Source: Halobacterium sp. DL1 (lineage in GTDB: Archaea; Halobacteriota; Halobacteria; Halobacteriales; Halobacteriaceae). From it: 64,000 nucleotides of DNA. The stretch is from positions 1,984,001-2,048,000 of the forward strand of contig CP007060.1 of assembly GCA_000230955.3 (NCBI GenBank), given 5' to 3'. The first letter of the stretch is position 1. Every line of letters starts with the position of its first letter. The notes below the pieces were generated by a model, which saw nothing but the letters and a program-made list of their open reading frames with translations, did no database searches and had not been told where the DNA came from. This document shows positions 1-7,679 of this stretch, piece after piece. The position numbers were made by a program, and so were the translations under genes.

Positions 1-54
1 ACCGCGGCTTACTCTATCCTCGGCGGCCGGAGTCGTGAGGTTCTGACTCGGCAT
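1..54 (-). CDS. N-terminus of an unknown protein, cut by the window start
   Basis: An ATG on the minus strand at 54 opens a frame of 18 codons that runs off the left edge (MPSQNLTTPAAEDRVSRG). A TATA-like box lies about 30 bases upstream, the usual spacing for a leaderless haloarchaeal transcript, and this is the main support for the start. The visible residues are too few to recognise a family. Confidence 0.5.
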   Translation of the reverse strand, partial: MPSQNLTTPAAEDRVSRG

Positions 55-78
55 CGTACCCACTGGTTCCCGGGAATC

Positions 79-88
79 GTACATAAGT
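79..88 (-). promoter_or_regulatory. TATA-like box for the leftmost minus-strand gene
   Basis: On the minus strand the sequence reads CTTATGTA, centred about 30 bases before the ATG at 54. This spacing fits a leaderless transcript. It is read from the sequence only. Confidence 0.45.
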
Positions 89-183
89 CCGGCGGTGGTA
101 CAGATTCGTCCTGCCGGCGGCAGTCGATTCGGGGGACGGCGGTCGGCCAAACGACTTTCCGGTAGTCGGTCGAACGTGAAGGT

Positions 184-456
184 ATGAGTGAGGAGAGCAG
201 CCCCGAGGTCGTTCGCCGGAAACTGGACCCGGAGCGAGGGGAGCCGAACGTCCAGGTCGCCGAAATCGTCGCCGACATCAAGGACACGGAGCCGGCCGAA
301 CTGGAGAACATGTACGGCTGCATCGACCATACAATCGACCACATCTTCTCGAACCCGCCGTCGTCCGAGGCGGACGTCGAGGTCAGGTTCAGCTACGAGG
401 GCTGTCGAATCACGGTCGAACAGAACGGGGAGGCGACGTTTGTGAACACCCGGTAA
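184..456 (+). CDS. HalOD1 output domain protein
   Basis: A 90-residue acidic protein that appears to be a stand-alone HalOD1 (halobacterial output domain 1). Supporting features are the central helix with ENMYGCIDHTIDHIF and the C-terminal beta pair with VEVRFSYEGCRITVEQNG. In larger proteins HalOD1 sits at the end of haloarchaeal two-component regulators, so a signalling role is assumed, but no receiver or sensor is present here. The start is the ATG at 184, preceded by a weak purine stretch. The neighbour downstream is convergent. The biochemical function is unknown. Confidence 0.8.
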   Translation: MSEESSPEVVRRKLDPERGEPNVQVAEIVADIKDTEPAELENMYGCIDHTIDHIFSNPPSSEADVEVRFSYEGCRITVEQNGEATFVNTR

Positions 457-477
457 CGCTGTCTCGGTGGTCCGGCG

Positions 478-1026
478 CTACTGGAATCCGCGTCCCACGG
501 CGTCCTCGTCGACCAGGTCGTCTAACTCCTTGTCCAGGAGTTCGTCGGCGTCCGCGAACTCGTCGGCGAGGTCGTCCATCCGGTCCGGGCGGCCGTACGG
601 GTCGTAGTCCATCGGGCCGAACGCCGGACTGTCCAGCGCGCCCATGACGTCCTCGAAGAACGCGTCGGGCGTAGTCGGCGCGTCCGCGTGCGCCTGCACG
701 ACCTGTTCGAGTTCGCTCACCTTCTCTTCTGCTTCGTCCTCGTCCTCGATGGCCTGCTGGACCGCGAACCGTCCGGCGTCGTCGTCCGGGAGGAAGTCCG
801 CGAGGCCGTCGTCGACCTTCCGCGCGACGCGCGCCCCAACCCCGCGCACCTCGAAGGGGTTCTTCGCGTACGTCTTCAGGTGGTAGACGCCCTGCGAGGG
901 GTGGCCGAGGTAGAAGTCCTCGCCGACCCCCGAGGCGCGGTCGCCAGCCACCGCTCGCCAGTCGTCGGGGTCGGCGCCCGAATCCACCACGTCAGAGACG
1001 ATGTCCTCCCAGTCCCGTATTCGCAT
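478..1026 (-). CDS. Conserved haloarchaeal hypothetical protein
   Basis: A 182-residue, very acidic soluble protein with no membrane segment or signal peptide. The N-terminal 75 residues contain a compact region (DWRAVAGDRASGVGEDFYLG, then YHLKTYAKNPFEVRGVGARV). The middle is a likely coiled coil (EDEDEAEEKVSELEQVVQAH). The tail is rich in Asp and Glu and has a DYDPYGRPDRMDDLADEF segment. I do not recognise a catalytic motif or a named family. It reads toward the HalOD1 gene and starts at an ATG. Confidence 0.7.
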   Translation of the reverse strand: MRIRDWEDIVSDVVDSGADPDDWRAVAGDRASGVGEDFYLGHPSQGVYHLKTYAKNPFEVRGVGARVARKVDDGLADFLPDDDAGRFAVQQAIEDEDEAEEKVSELEQVVQAHADAPTTPDAFFEDVMGALDSPAFGPMDYDPYGRPDRMDDLADEFADADELLDKELDDLVDEDAVGRGFQ

Positions 1027-1122
1027 CGTGTCTCTGTACTCACGGCGTAGCCTTAAGCGGTCGCTTCGTCAGTCTTCGTTGCCTAAACTGGGTCTGGAGG
1101 TGTTGTCGTCGCAGTTTACTCT

Positions 1123-1211
1123 CGAAAGCCCTCGCCCTTTCAATCCACCAGGCTTACTGGAAACGCAGTCCGGGAGGGACTGAAAGAGGCCGCGTTCTGG
1201 GAGTCAACGCA
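1123..1211. repeat. Decayed inverted pair of the GGACTGAAAGGGGC element
   Basis: The minus strand of 1123-1146 reads GGATTGAAAGGGC, then GA, then GGGCTTTCG, so the two conserved ends of the element are joined with the inner helix gone. At 1177-1190 the plus strand carries GGACTGAAAGAGGC, followed by a short hairpin (GCGTT at 1192-1196, AACGC at 1206-1210) and no recognisable right end. The two halves face away from each other like the full pair at 14942-15197. I read this as a degenerate copy in the gap before the nuclease-helicase gene. Confidence 0.5.
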
Positions 1212-1311
1212 GTCTACAAATTCGCCCACGCCAGACACAGCGACGGACGAAACGAGAACTCACGCTACTAGGAGCGACACCGTTATTCGCCGTCCCTCCC
1301 ACACCTCCTCC

Positions 1312-4053
1312 GTGAACGTACGGGGCGAGGTCACCGACGTCGGAGACGTACGGTCGGTGAGCACGCAGTACGGCGAGCGCGACATCCTGGAAGTGCGCGT
1401 GCGCCAACCGACCGAGGCGGAGTCTGTCCAGGTCACCCTCTGGGGGAAGTGGACGGAGACCGCCGACTACCTCGACCCGGGAATGGAACTGCTCCTGACC
1501 GAGGCGGAGGAGCGCGAGTGGAACGGCGAGACGCAGTACGCGACGTCGAAGGAGTCCTACGTCGTGGTCGAACCGGACTTCCTCGTGGACGTGACGAACA
1601 TCCGGTCGTTCGTGCAGTGTCCGCGGCTCTACTACCTGAACAAGCTCTCGGGGCTCCCGCTGAAGTACCCGGTGACGAAGGGGACAATCGTCCACGAGGT
1701 GTTCGGGGACCTCCTACGGGGCCGCGACCTCGACGACGCCATCGAGGAGCGCGTCGACGAGGCGGGCCTCGAACTGGGACTGCTCGGCCGGGACCGCGCG
1801 GAGGTCGAGGCGGACGTGCGCGCGAACGCGTCGGCCATCGAGGGGTGGCTGAAGCAGGGCCACTTCGCGGGCGACGGTGGAACGGAAGCAGACGACGACT
1901 GGCAGGCTGGCGACGACTGGCGCTCGGAGTACACCCTCATCTCCGAGACGTTCGGCATCAAGGGACGCTGTGACGCCATCCGGCGCGGGATGCCCGTCGA
2001 ACTGAAGACCGGGAAGAACACGAACCGCGACCCGCGGTTCCACGACAAGGTGCAGGCGGCGTGCTACGCGCTGATGCTCGACGAGCGCGGCGTCGACGCC
2101 GACACCGGAACGTTGCTGTACACGAAGAACGCGGCCGTCGAGCGCGGCGAGGAGAGCGGCGACCTCTCGCCCGCGAAGGAGTTCTCCATCGGGAAGGGGT
2201 TTCTCGACTTCGTCGTGCGCCAGCGCAACCACCTCGCGGCCATCGAGTTCCGGGGCGACCCGCCGACGGGGTTCGAGGCGGACGCGAAGTGCGAGTACTG
2301 CTTCGAACAGGACACCTGCATGGTCGTCTCGGGCCGCCTCGACCAGGAGTCGAAGGCCGGCCAGCTGGGCGAACCGCTGCCCGAGGAGGAACGCGACTAC
2401 TTCGACGACATCTACGCGGCCGTCGAGCGCGAGCGCCGCGCGGTCCACGACGAGTACCGCAAGCTGTGGGAGCAGAGCCCCGAGGAGCGCGCGGACGACG
2501 ACCGCGCGGTCATCGACCTCGAACCTACCGGGCAGGAGGAACTCGCGGACGGCCGGTGGCGGATGACCGCCGACCGCCCGAGCAGCGCCGCGTCGAAGAT
2601 CCGTGAGGACGACCGCGTGCTCGCGTCCGACGGGAATCCCGTCACGGGAACCGCGGAGATGGCGCGCGTCGAGATGCTCGACGAGAACCAGGTGGTCGTC
2701 ACCGCCGACGAACCCGTGGAACTCCGGCGCCTCGACGTCTACCCCTCGGAGCTGAGCGTCGACCGGATGCTGACGGCGCTCCACGACGCGCTCCTGAAGG
2801 GCGACCAGCGCCGGAAGGACGTCCTCTTCGGCCGCGAGAGCCCCGAGTTCGCCGACGAGAACCACGCGGTTATCGACAACAACGAGGCACAGAACGCCGC
2901 GGTCAGCAGGGCACTGAACGCCGAGGACTTCGCGCTCGTCCACGGGCCGCCCGGCACCGGGAAGACGTACACCATCGCCACGCTCATCCAGGCGTTCGTG
3001 GAGCGGGGCGACCGCGTGCTGCTGTCGGCGTTCACGAACCGCGCGGTCGACAACGCGCTCGAAGCGCTCCGCGAGCAGGGCTACGAAGATATCGTCCGCG
3101 TCGGGACGTCGACGGGCGTCCGGGAGGACATGGAGGACCTCCGGCTGAACCAGTCCGGCGACCCCGCCGAGCGCGCGCGAGCCCTGGAGAGCGCCGACGT
3201 GGTGGCGGCGACCACCTCGACGTCCGGTTCCCGCGTGATGCGCGAGCAGGAGTTCGACGTCGTCCTCGTGGACGAGGCGAGCCAGTTGACCGAACCGGAC
3301 ACGCTCGCGGCCATCAACCGCGGCGAGCGGTTCGTGCTCGTCGGCGACCACGAGCAGTTGCCGCCGGTCGTGCGCTCGGGCGGACGGCTCTCGGAGTCGC
3401 TGTTCCAGCGCCTCGTGGAGACCAACCCGGAGGCCGCGGTGATGCTCGACCAGCAGTACCGGATGAGCCAGCGCATCCAGGCGTTCTCCTCCGACGAGTT
3501 CTACGATGGACAGCTACGCCCCGCCACGGCCGAGGTTGCGGGACAGACGCTCGCGGACCTCGGCATCGAGACGGGCGGCGCAGTCAGGAACGGGGTCCCC
3601 GCGAGCGATGCGAGCGGGGGCTCGTCGCGGAAGCACAGCGTACGCGACGGTGTCTCGTTCCACGACGTCGAGGGCACCGACGACGCGCACGTCGACCCAG
3701 TGGAGGCCGAGCGCGTCGGGGACATCGTCAGAGAGTACGTCGACGCCGGCCTCGACCCCGCGGACGTCGGCGTCATCGCGCCGTTCCGCGCGCAGGTCGC
3801 GGAGATCGGGCGCCACGTCCCCGACGGCGTCTCCGTCGACACCGTCGACCGCTTCCAGGGCTCGTCGAAGGAGGTCATCGTCGTCTCGTTCGTCGCGACC
3901 GGCACCCTCGACGGCCCCATCTTCGAGGACCACCGGCGGGTCAACGTCGCGCTCACCCGCGCGAAGAAGAGCCTCGTGCTCGTCGGCGACGAGACGGCGC
4001 TCCGGTCCGAACCCCTCTACGACCGGATGGTCGACTGGGCGTCGCTAGACTGA
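1312..4053 (+). CDS. Dna2-like Fe-S nuclease / superfamily 1 helicase with N-terminal OB-like domain
   Basis: A 913-residue fusion. Residues 1-90 look like an OB-fold single-strand DNA-binding domain. Residues 95-340 form a PD-(D/E)XK nuclease with His128, Asp221, Glu230 and Lys232. Four cysteines (103, 327, 330, 336) are placed as in the iron-sulfur nucleases of Dna2 and AddB. The C-terminal half is an SF1 helicase with Walker A GPPGTGKT near 545-552, a DEAS Walker B near 654, and a late VNVALTRAKKSL motif. This matches a role in processing DNA flaps or ends in replication and repair. A Gly/Ser-rich insert (PASDASGGSS) near 765 breaks the helicase core. The start is GTG. Confidence 0.88.
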   Translation: MNVRGEVTDVGDVRSVSTQYGERDILEVRVRQPTEAESVQVTLWGKWTETADYLDPGMELLLTEAEEREWNGETQYATSKESYVVVEPDFLVDVTNIRSFVQCPRLYYLNKLSGLPLKYPVTKGTIVHEVFGDLLRGRDLDDAIEERVDEAGLELGLLGRDRAEVEADVRANASAIEGWLKQGHFAGDGGTEADDDWQAGDDWRSEYTLISETFGIKGRCDAIRRGMPVELKTGKNTNRDPRFHDKVQAACYALMLDERGVDADTGTLLYTKNAAVERGEESGDLSPAKEFSIGKGFLDFVVRQRNHLAAIEFRGDPPTGFEADAKCEYCFEQDTCMVVSGRLDQESKAGQLGEPLPEEERDYFDDIYAAVERERRAVHDEYRKLWEQSPEERADDDRAVIDLEPTGQEELADGRWRMTADRPSSAASKIREDDRVLASDGNPVTGTAEMARVEMLDENQVVVTADEPVELRRLDVYPSELSVDRMLTALHDALLKGDQRRKDVLFGRESPEFADENHAVIDNNEAQNAAVSRALNAEDFALVHGPPGTGKTYTIATLIQAFVERGDRVLLSAFTNRAVDNALEALREQGYEDIVRVGTSTGVREDMEDLRLNQSGDPAERARALESADVVAATTSTSGSRVMREQEFDVVLVDEASQLTEPDTLAAINRGERFVLVGDHEQLPPVVRSGGRLSESLFQRLVETNPEAAVMLDQQYRMSQRIQAFSSDEFYDGQLRPATAEVAGQTLADLGIETGGAVRNGVPASDASGGSSRKHSVRDGVSFHDVEGTDDAHVDPVEAERVGDIVREYVDAGLDPADVGVIAPFRAQVAEIGRHVPDGVSVDTVDRFQGSSKEVIVVSFVATGTLDGPIFEDHRRVNVALTRAKKSLVLVGDETALRSEPLYDRMVDWASLD

Positions 4054-4054
4054 C

Positions 4055-5068
4055 TCAGTTCGTGACGACGAGTTTGCCGACCGTCTCCCTGTTCTGCATC
4101 GCGGCGAACGCCTCACCAGTCGCTTCGAGCGGGTAGGTCTCAGCGATTTCGGGTTCGAGCCGTCCGGCCGCGACCAGGTCGACGAGCGTCTCCAGGTCGG
4201 CCTGGGTGCCCATCGTGCTGCCGATAACTCGCTTGTGTCCCAGGTAGAGGTCCGGCACGTCGATAGTGGACTCCTTGCCCGCGGTGCGACCGCAGACGAC
4301 CATCCGTCCACCTCGCCGCAGGACGTCCAGGCCGACCTGCGTGTACTGGCCGCCGAGGTGGTTCACGACGGCGTCCGGCGTCCCTATCGCCGCAACGTCA
4401 GCACGAATCTCGTCGGGGTCGGTCCCGTGGACGGCGTGGTCGAGGCCGAGTTCGGTCGTCCGGTCGAGTTTCTCGCGCGACGAGGACGTCCCCACGGAGT
4501 CGGCGCCGAACACGTCCGCGAGTTGCACGGCAGCGACGCCGACGCCGCCGGTGACGCCGGGGACGAACACGAGGTCGTTCGGTTCCACCTGTGCCCGGCG
4601 GAGCATGTGGTAGGCGGTCATGTACGCCGTCGGCACCGCCGCGGCCGTCGTGGTGTCCACGGAGTCGGGGAGCGCGACGAGTCTGTCGGCGTCTACGCGG
4701 GCGGATTCCGCGAGGCCGCCGTGGTAGAGCGAGTAGTTCTCGCAGAGGTTCTCGGGGCCCTCGCGGCAGAACCGACAGACGCCACACGTCTCGTTCGGGC
4801 AGAGCACGACGCGGTCGCCGGGTTCGACCGCGGTCACGCCCTCGCCCACCTCGCTGACCGTCCCGGCGACGTCGAGGCCGCTGACGAACGGCAGTTCGTC
4901 GCCGTCGACCATCGCCGAGTCGCCCTCCAGAATCCAGAGGTCGTGGTGGTTGATGGCGCACGCTTCGACGTCGACGACCGCCTCACCGGCGTCGGGGGCG
5001 GGCGTCGGGCGCTCCACGACGGCGACGCCGTCCGGGCCGGTCAGTTCGGTGAAGGCTGCTGCTCGCAT
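4055..5068 (-). CDS. Zinc-dependent alcohol dehydrogenase / quinone oxidoreductase family
   Basis: A medium-chain dehydrogenase/reductase of 337 residues. It has the N-terminal GroES-like fold with the CAINHHDLWILEGD stretch, a structural zinc loop with four cysteines (CPNETCGVCRFCREGPENLC), and a Rossmann NAD(P)-binding motif (GVTGGVGVAAVQLA). It oxidises or reduces an alcohol, aldehyde or quinone-like substrate that cannot be named from sequence. I chose the ATG at 5068 (MRAAAF); an in-frame ATG three codons upstream is the alternative. Its stop almost touches the end of the convergent nuclease-helicase gene. Confidence 0.87.
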   Translation of the reverse strand: MRAAAFTELTGPDGVAVVERPTPAPDAGEAVVDVEACAINHHDLWILEGDSAMVDGDELPFVSGLDVAGTVSEVGEGVTAVEPGDRVVLCPNETCGVCRFCREGPENLCENYSLYHGGLAESARVDADRLVALPDSVDTTTAAAVPTAYMTAYHMLRRAQVEPNDLVFVPGVTGGVGVAAVQLADVFGADSVGTSSSREKLDRTTELGLDHAVHGTDPDEIRADVAAIGTPDAVVNHLGGQYTQVGLDVLRRGGRMVVCGRTAGKESTIDVPDLYLGHKRVIGSTMGTQADLETLVDLVAAGRLEPEIAETYPLEATGEAFAAMQNRETVGKLVVTN

Positions 5069-5198
5069 CGGCTCCACCTTCGCCCGACCGCCGGATAGGA
5101 ATGGGGGCTGGGGCAGTTTTCGGGGTCGCGAGTCCGAGCGGGCGCTCGGCTGCCGGGACCCCAGTCCTTTTTGTCACGTGTCCCGGACTCCCCTACCA

Positions 5199-5591
5199 AT
5201 GGAGGAGTCGAACGGCTACGACGGCGTCCGGGAGGAGTCCGGACTCTCCCCGGTCCCCGCGGAGGTCGACGCCCTCGCGTTCGACGAGCGGCCGGACGAG
5301 GGCGCGGCGAGTGAGGCGTTCCAGGCGCTCGCGAGCGAGGTCCGCGTCGCGGTGCTCGTCCAGTTGCTCCGGGCCGAGCGGGAGCGGTCGGGGCCCCAGT
5401 CGTTCGCTGAGATTCAGGAACTCGTCGGCAGCGACAGTTCCGCGCGCTTCGCCTACCACCTGCGACAGCTAGACAGCCAGTTCGTGAAGAAGACGGCCGA
5501 GGGCTACGTTCTTACGCCCGCGGGTCGCCGGGCAGCGACGGCCGTCCTGACGGGCACGTTCACCGACGACGGCGACCAGCGCGCGAGCTGA
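5199..5591 (+). CDS. Winged helix-turn-helix regulator
   Basis: A 130-residue protein of the haloarchaeal ArsR-like type. After an acidic N-terminus of about 35 residues comes a winged HTH: FQALASEVRVAVLVQLL, then FAEIQELVGSDSSARFAYHLRQLD as recognition helix, then a wing (FVKKTAEGYVLTPAGRRA). The start is the ATG at 5199, about 130 bases from the divergent dehydrogenase start, so the two may share a regulatory region. No ligand-binding cysteines are present. The targets are unknown. Confidence 0.8.
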   Translation: MEESNGYDGVREESGLSPVPAEVDALAFDERPDEGAASEAFQALASEVRVAVLVQLLRAERERSGPQSFAEIQELVGSDSSARFAYHLRQLDSQFVKKTAEGYVLTPAGRRAATAVLTGTFTDDGDQRAS

Positions 5592-5600
5592 TTTTCGTTC

Positions 5601-6311
5601 TCACTCCCCGTCCGCGTCGAACGCCGCGTCGAGTCGGTCCTCGGCCACCGGTTCGTAGCCGTCCGCGGTGACGACCCCGACCTCCACGTCGTCGACCGAG
5701 AGGTCCTCGACGGCGGCGTCGAGTCCCTGGAGGGCGAGACCGAGCGCGTCGCCCGCGGCGAGCGGCGCGGCGTACTCGTCCTCGAAGTGGGTGATGGCGT
5801 CGCTGGCGCCGCGACCGACCGCGTCGGCGCGCCACTCGCGGGTCGCCCCCGAGGGGTCGATTTCGAACAACTGCGGGCCGTCGTCGTAGCCGCCGACGAG
5901 CAGCGCCGTCCCGTACGGGCGCGCACCACCGGTCTGGGTGTACTCCTGGAGGTGGTCGGCGACGCTCGTCGTCAGTGCTTCCACCGTCGCCGCTTCCCCG
6001 TACCGGACGTGTTCGTCCTGCGCGCGGCGGCGGGCGAGGTCGACCAGTCTGCGCGTGTCGGCCGCGTGACCCGCGCTGCCGATGGCGACGTGGTCGTCGA
6101 CGGCGAACAGTTTCTCTACGCTCCCGGGGTTCACGAGCGGCGAGCGCCGCGGTACGTGGGAGGCGAGCACGACGCTGTCCTCGCCGCGGACCCCGACGAC
6201 TGGGGAGCCCTGCTTCACCGCCTCACGGGCGTACTCGACCTGGTAGAGGCGGCCGTCCGGCGAGAAGATGGTGGTCCCGCGGTCGTAGGCCTGCTGGTCG
6301 CTGTTCTGCAT
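5601..6311 (-). CDS. Proteasome alpha-type subunit, divergent paralogue
   Basis: A 236-residue 20S proteasome alpha subunit. It has the alpha N-terminal signature YDRGTTIFSPDGRLYQVEYA, and the pocket lysine that receives regulator tails (SVEKL, Lys67, equivalent to Lys66 in Thermoplasma). It is more diverged than typical haloarchaeal PsmA (for example SPVVGVRGEDSVVLASHVPRR), so it is probably a second alpha subunit. Its ATG directly follows the TGA of the beta gene with no gap, so translation is probably coupled. It would form the outer rings of a 20S particle with that beta subunit or with other subunits encoded elsewhere. Confidence 0.88.
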   Translation of the reverse strand: MQNSDQQAYDRGTTIFSPDGRLYQVEYAREAVKQGSPVVGVRGEDSVVLASHVPRRSPLVNPGSVEKLFAVDDHVAIGSAGHAADTRRLVDLARRRAQDEHVRYGEAATVEALTTSVADHLQEYTQTGGARPYGTALLVGGYDDGPQLFEIDPSGATREWRADAVGRGASDAITHFEDEYAAPLAAGDALGLALQGLDAAVEDLSVDDVEVGVVTADGYEPVAEDRLDAAFDADGE

Positions 6312-7031
6312 TCAGGCCACCTCCGAGACGCCGTCGAACTCGTCGAACGCGACGCCCTCGCTCGTTATCGTGGCGACCGTGAGGCCGTTACCGCTGGCCG
6401 TGTCGCGCTCGCTGGCGCTGTCGATCGCCTGCGCGGCGACGGCGCGGCCCTCTTTGGCCGAGAGGGCGTCGTCGTACTGCTGTTCGAGCACGCCGTACGC
6501 GATCTGCATCCCGCTGCCGCCCGCGGCGTAGGTGTCCGAGAGGACGCCACCTCCGCCGTCGAGGCTGAAGACGTGACCGCCGTCCTCGTCGACGCCGCCG
6601 AGCAGCGGCGTGACCTGCAGCGGGGCGCTCCGGAGCACGTTGCCCGCGAGCGTGGAGAGCGCGGTCATCGTGAGCTCCTCGCTGCGGCGGTTCTCGTAGA
6701 GGCGCGCCTCCGCCTGGAGCAGCCTGACGAACTGCTGGATGTGCCCGACTGCGCCCGACAGCCCGGCGGCCGCGGTGGGGTGGAGTTGTTCGACCTTCTG
6801 GGTGCGCTTGTTCGTGACGAGTCGGCCGCCGAGGCTCGCCCGGCGGTCGGCCGCCAGCACGACGCCGTCCGCGGTGGTCAGGCCGACGACGGTCGTTCCG
6901 GTCTTCACCACGCCCTCCTCGTCGGGCGCTGGCACCGCGTCGAGCGCCGACGGGTTCGCCTCGTGGATGGGCGGCCATCCCTGCCGGGGTTCCTGGGCCT
7001 GTTCTGGCTTCGACTGGTGGGTGTTCACCAT
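6312..7031 (-). CDS. Proteasome beta-type subunit
   Basis: A 239-residue precursor with a propeptide of about 45 residues ending in KTG, so self-cleavage would expose Thr1 of TTVVG. Asp17 (AADRR), a lysine in NKRTQKV, and the RDTASGNG region that carries the Asp and Ser partners are present, so it should be an active threonine peptidase. By my count the catalytic lysine falls at 34 rather than 33, suggesting a one-residue insertion. I chose the ATG at 7031 because the TATA box near 7076 predicts transcription starting near 7049; an ATG at 7058 is the alternative. It is first in the beta-alpha operon. Confidence 0.88.
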   Translation of the reverse strand: MVNTHQSKPEQAQEPRQGWPPIHEANPSALDAVPAPDEEGVVKTGTTVVGLTTADGVVLAADRRASLGGRLVTNKRTQKVEQLHPTAAAGLSGAVGHIQQFVRLLQAEARLYENRRSEELTMTALSTLAGNVLRSAPLQVTPLLGGVDEDGGHVFSLDGGGGVLSDTYAAGGSGMQIAYGVLEQQYDDALSAKEGRAVAAQAIDSASERDTASGNGLTVATITSEGVAFDEFDGVSEVA

Positions 7032-7069
7032 GGGAGTGAGGTAGGACGCCACACGCATAACTGTAATCT

Positions 7070-7082
7070 AAATTATATTTTA
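7070..7082 (-). promoter_or_regulatory. TATA box of the proteasome beta-alpha operon
   Basis: The minus strand reads AAAATATAATTTAG, an AT-rich box in an otherwise GC-rich region. The predicted transcription start lies near 7049, leaving a short leader before the ATG at 7031. On the plus strand a separate box (GTTTATG near 7109) precedes the divergent membrane-protein gene. Confidence 0.6.
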
Positions 7083-7139
7083 GTGCGGGGCGCTGTCACT
7101 CCCGGCCGTTTATGTGCGCTCCCCGTGAGGCGTCTCACA

Positions 7140-7661
7140 ATGCAGGAGTTCGCCGTTGCGGCCGTCTCGAAGACGCTGTTTGCGGTGATCGACTCGGGCG
7201 TAGACGTCGACGTCACGCTCGGCCAGGGACTCGCGGGCGGCGCCGTCGGTGCGTTCCTCACGACGCTCGTCGTGGGCGCCATCGCCGTCGCCGTCTTCCC
7301 GGAGCGCACCGAGCGCCTGATGGACGCCGTCGTCGAGGACCCCGTCGGCTCCTTCGCCTACGGACTGCTCGTCTCCATCGCGCTGTTCATCGTCGCGCTG
7401 GTGCTCGTTCTCACCATCATCGGCATCGTCGTCGTGGTTCCGCTGCTACTGGTGGCGTACGTGGCGTGGGCCGCCGGCGCCGCCGTCGCCTACCTCGCCA
7501 TCGCCGACCGACTGGTCGGCCACGAGGACGGCTGGCTCAAGGCGCTTCTGGTCGCGGCCGTCATCAACGGAGCGCTGGCGGCGACCGGCGTCGGCGCCAT
7601 CGTCGCCATCTGTATCGGACTCACTGGGTTCGGCGCCCTCCTCCGCCCGTACCTCGGCTGA
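7140..7661 (+). CDS. Haloarchaeal multi-pass membrane protein
   Basis: A 173-residue hydrophobic protein with about four or five membrane segments. One lies near residues 34-55, a long hydrophobic block covers about 76-122 (two or three segments rich in Ile and Val), and one lies near 140-170. The N-terminal 30 residues are more polar. It resembles a haloarchaeal family tentatively remembered as DUF8173. It has no catalytic motif. The ATG at 7140 lies about 28 bases after a TATA-like GTTTATG, so the transcript is probably leaderless. The function is unknown. Confidence 0.75.
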   Translation: MQEFAVAAVSKTLFAVIDSGVDVDVTLGQGLAGGAVGAFLTTLVVGAIAVAVFPERTERLMDAVVEDPVGSFAYGLLVSIALFIVALVLVLTIIGIVVVVPLLLVAYVAWAAGAAVAYLAIADRLVGHEDGWLKALLVAAVINGALAATGVGAIVAICIGLTGFGALLRPYLG

Positions 7662-7679
7662 CGCGCTCACCCCTCTCTA

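Noticed and set aside
5787..7139. A long plus-strand frame through the proteasome genes joining the membrane-protein gene at 7140
   Set aside because: Only the part from 7140 looks like a protein. The upstream part is antisense to two proteasome genes, and the promoter lies at about 7109.
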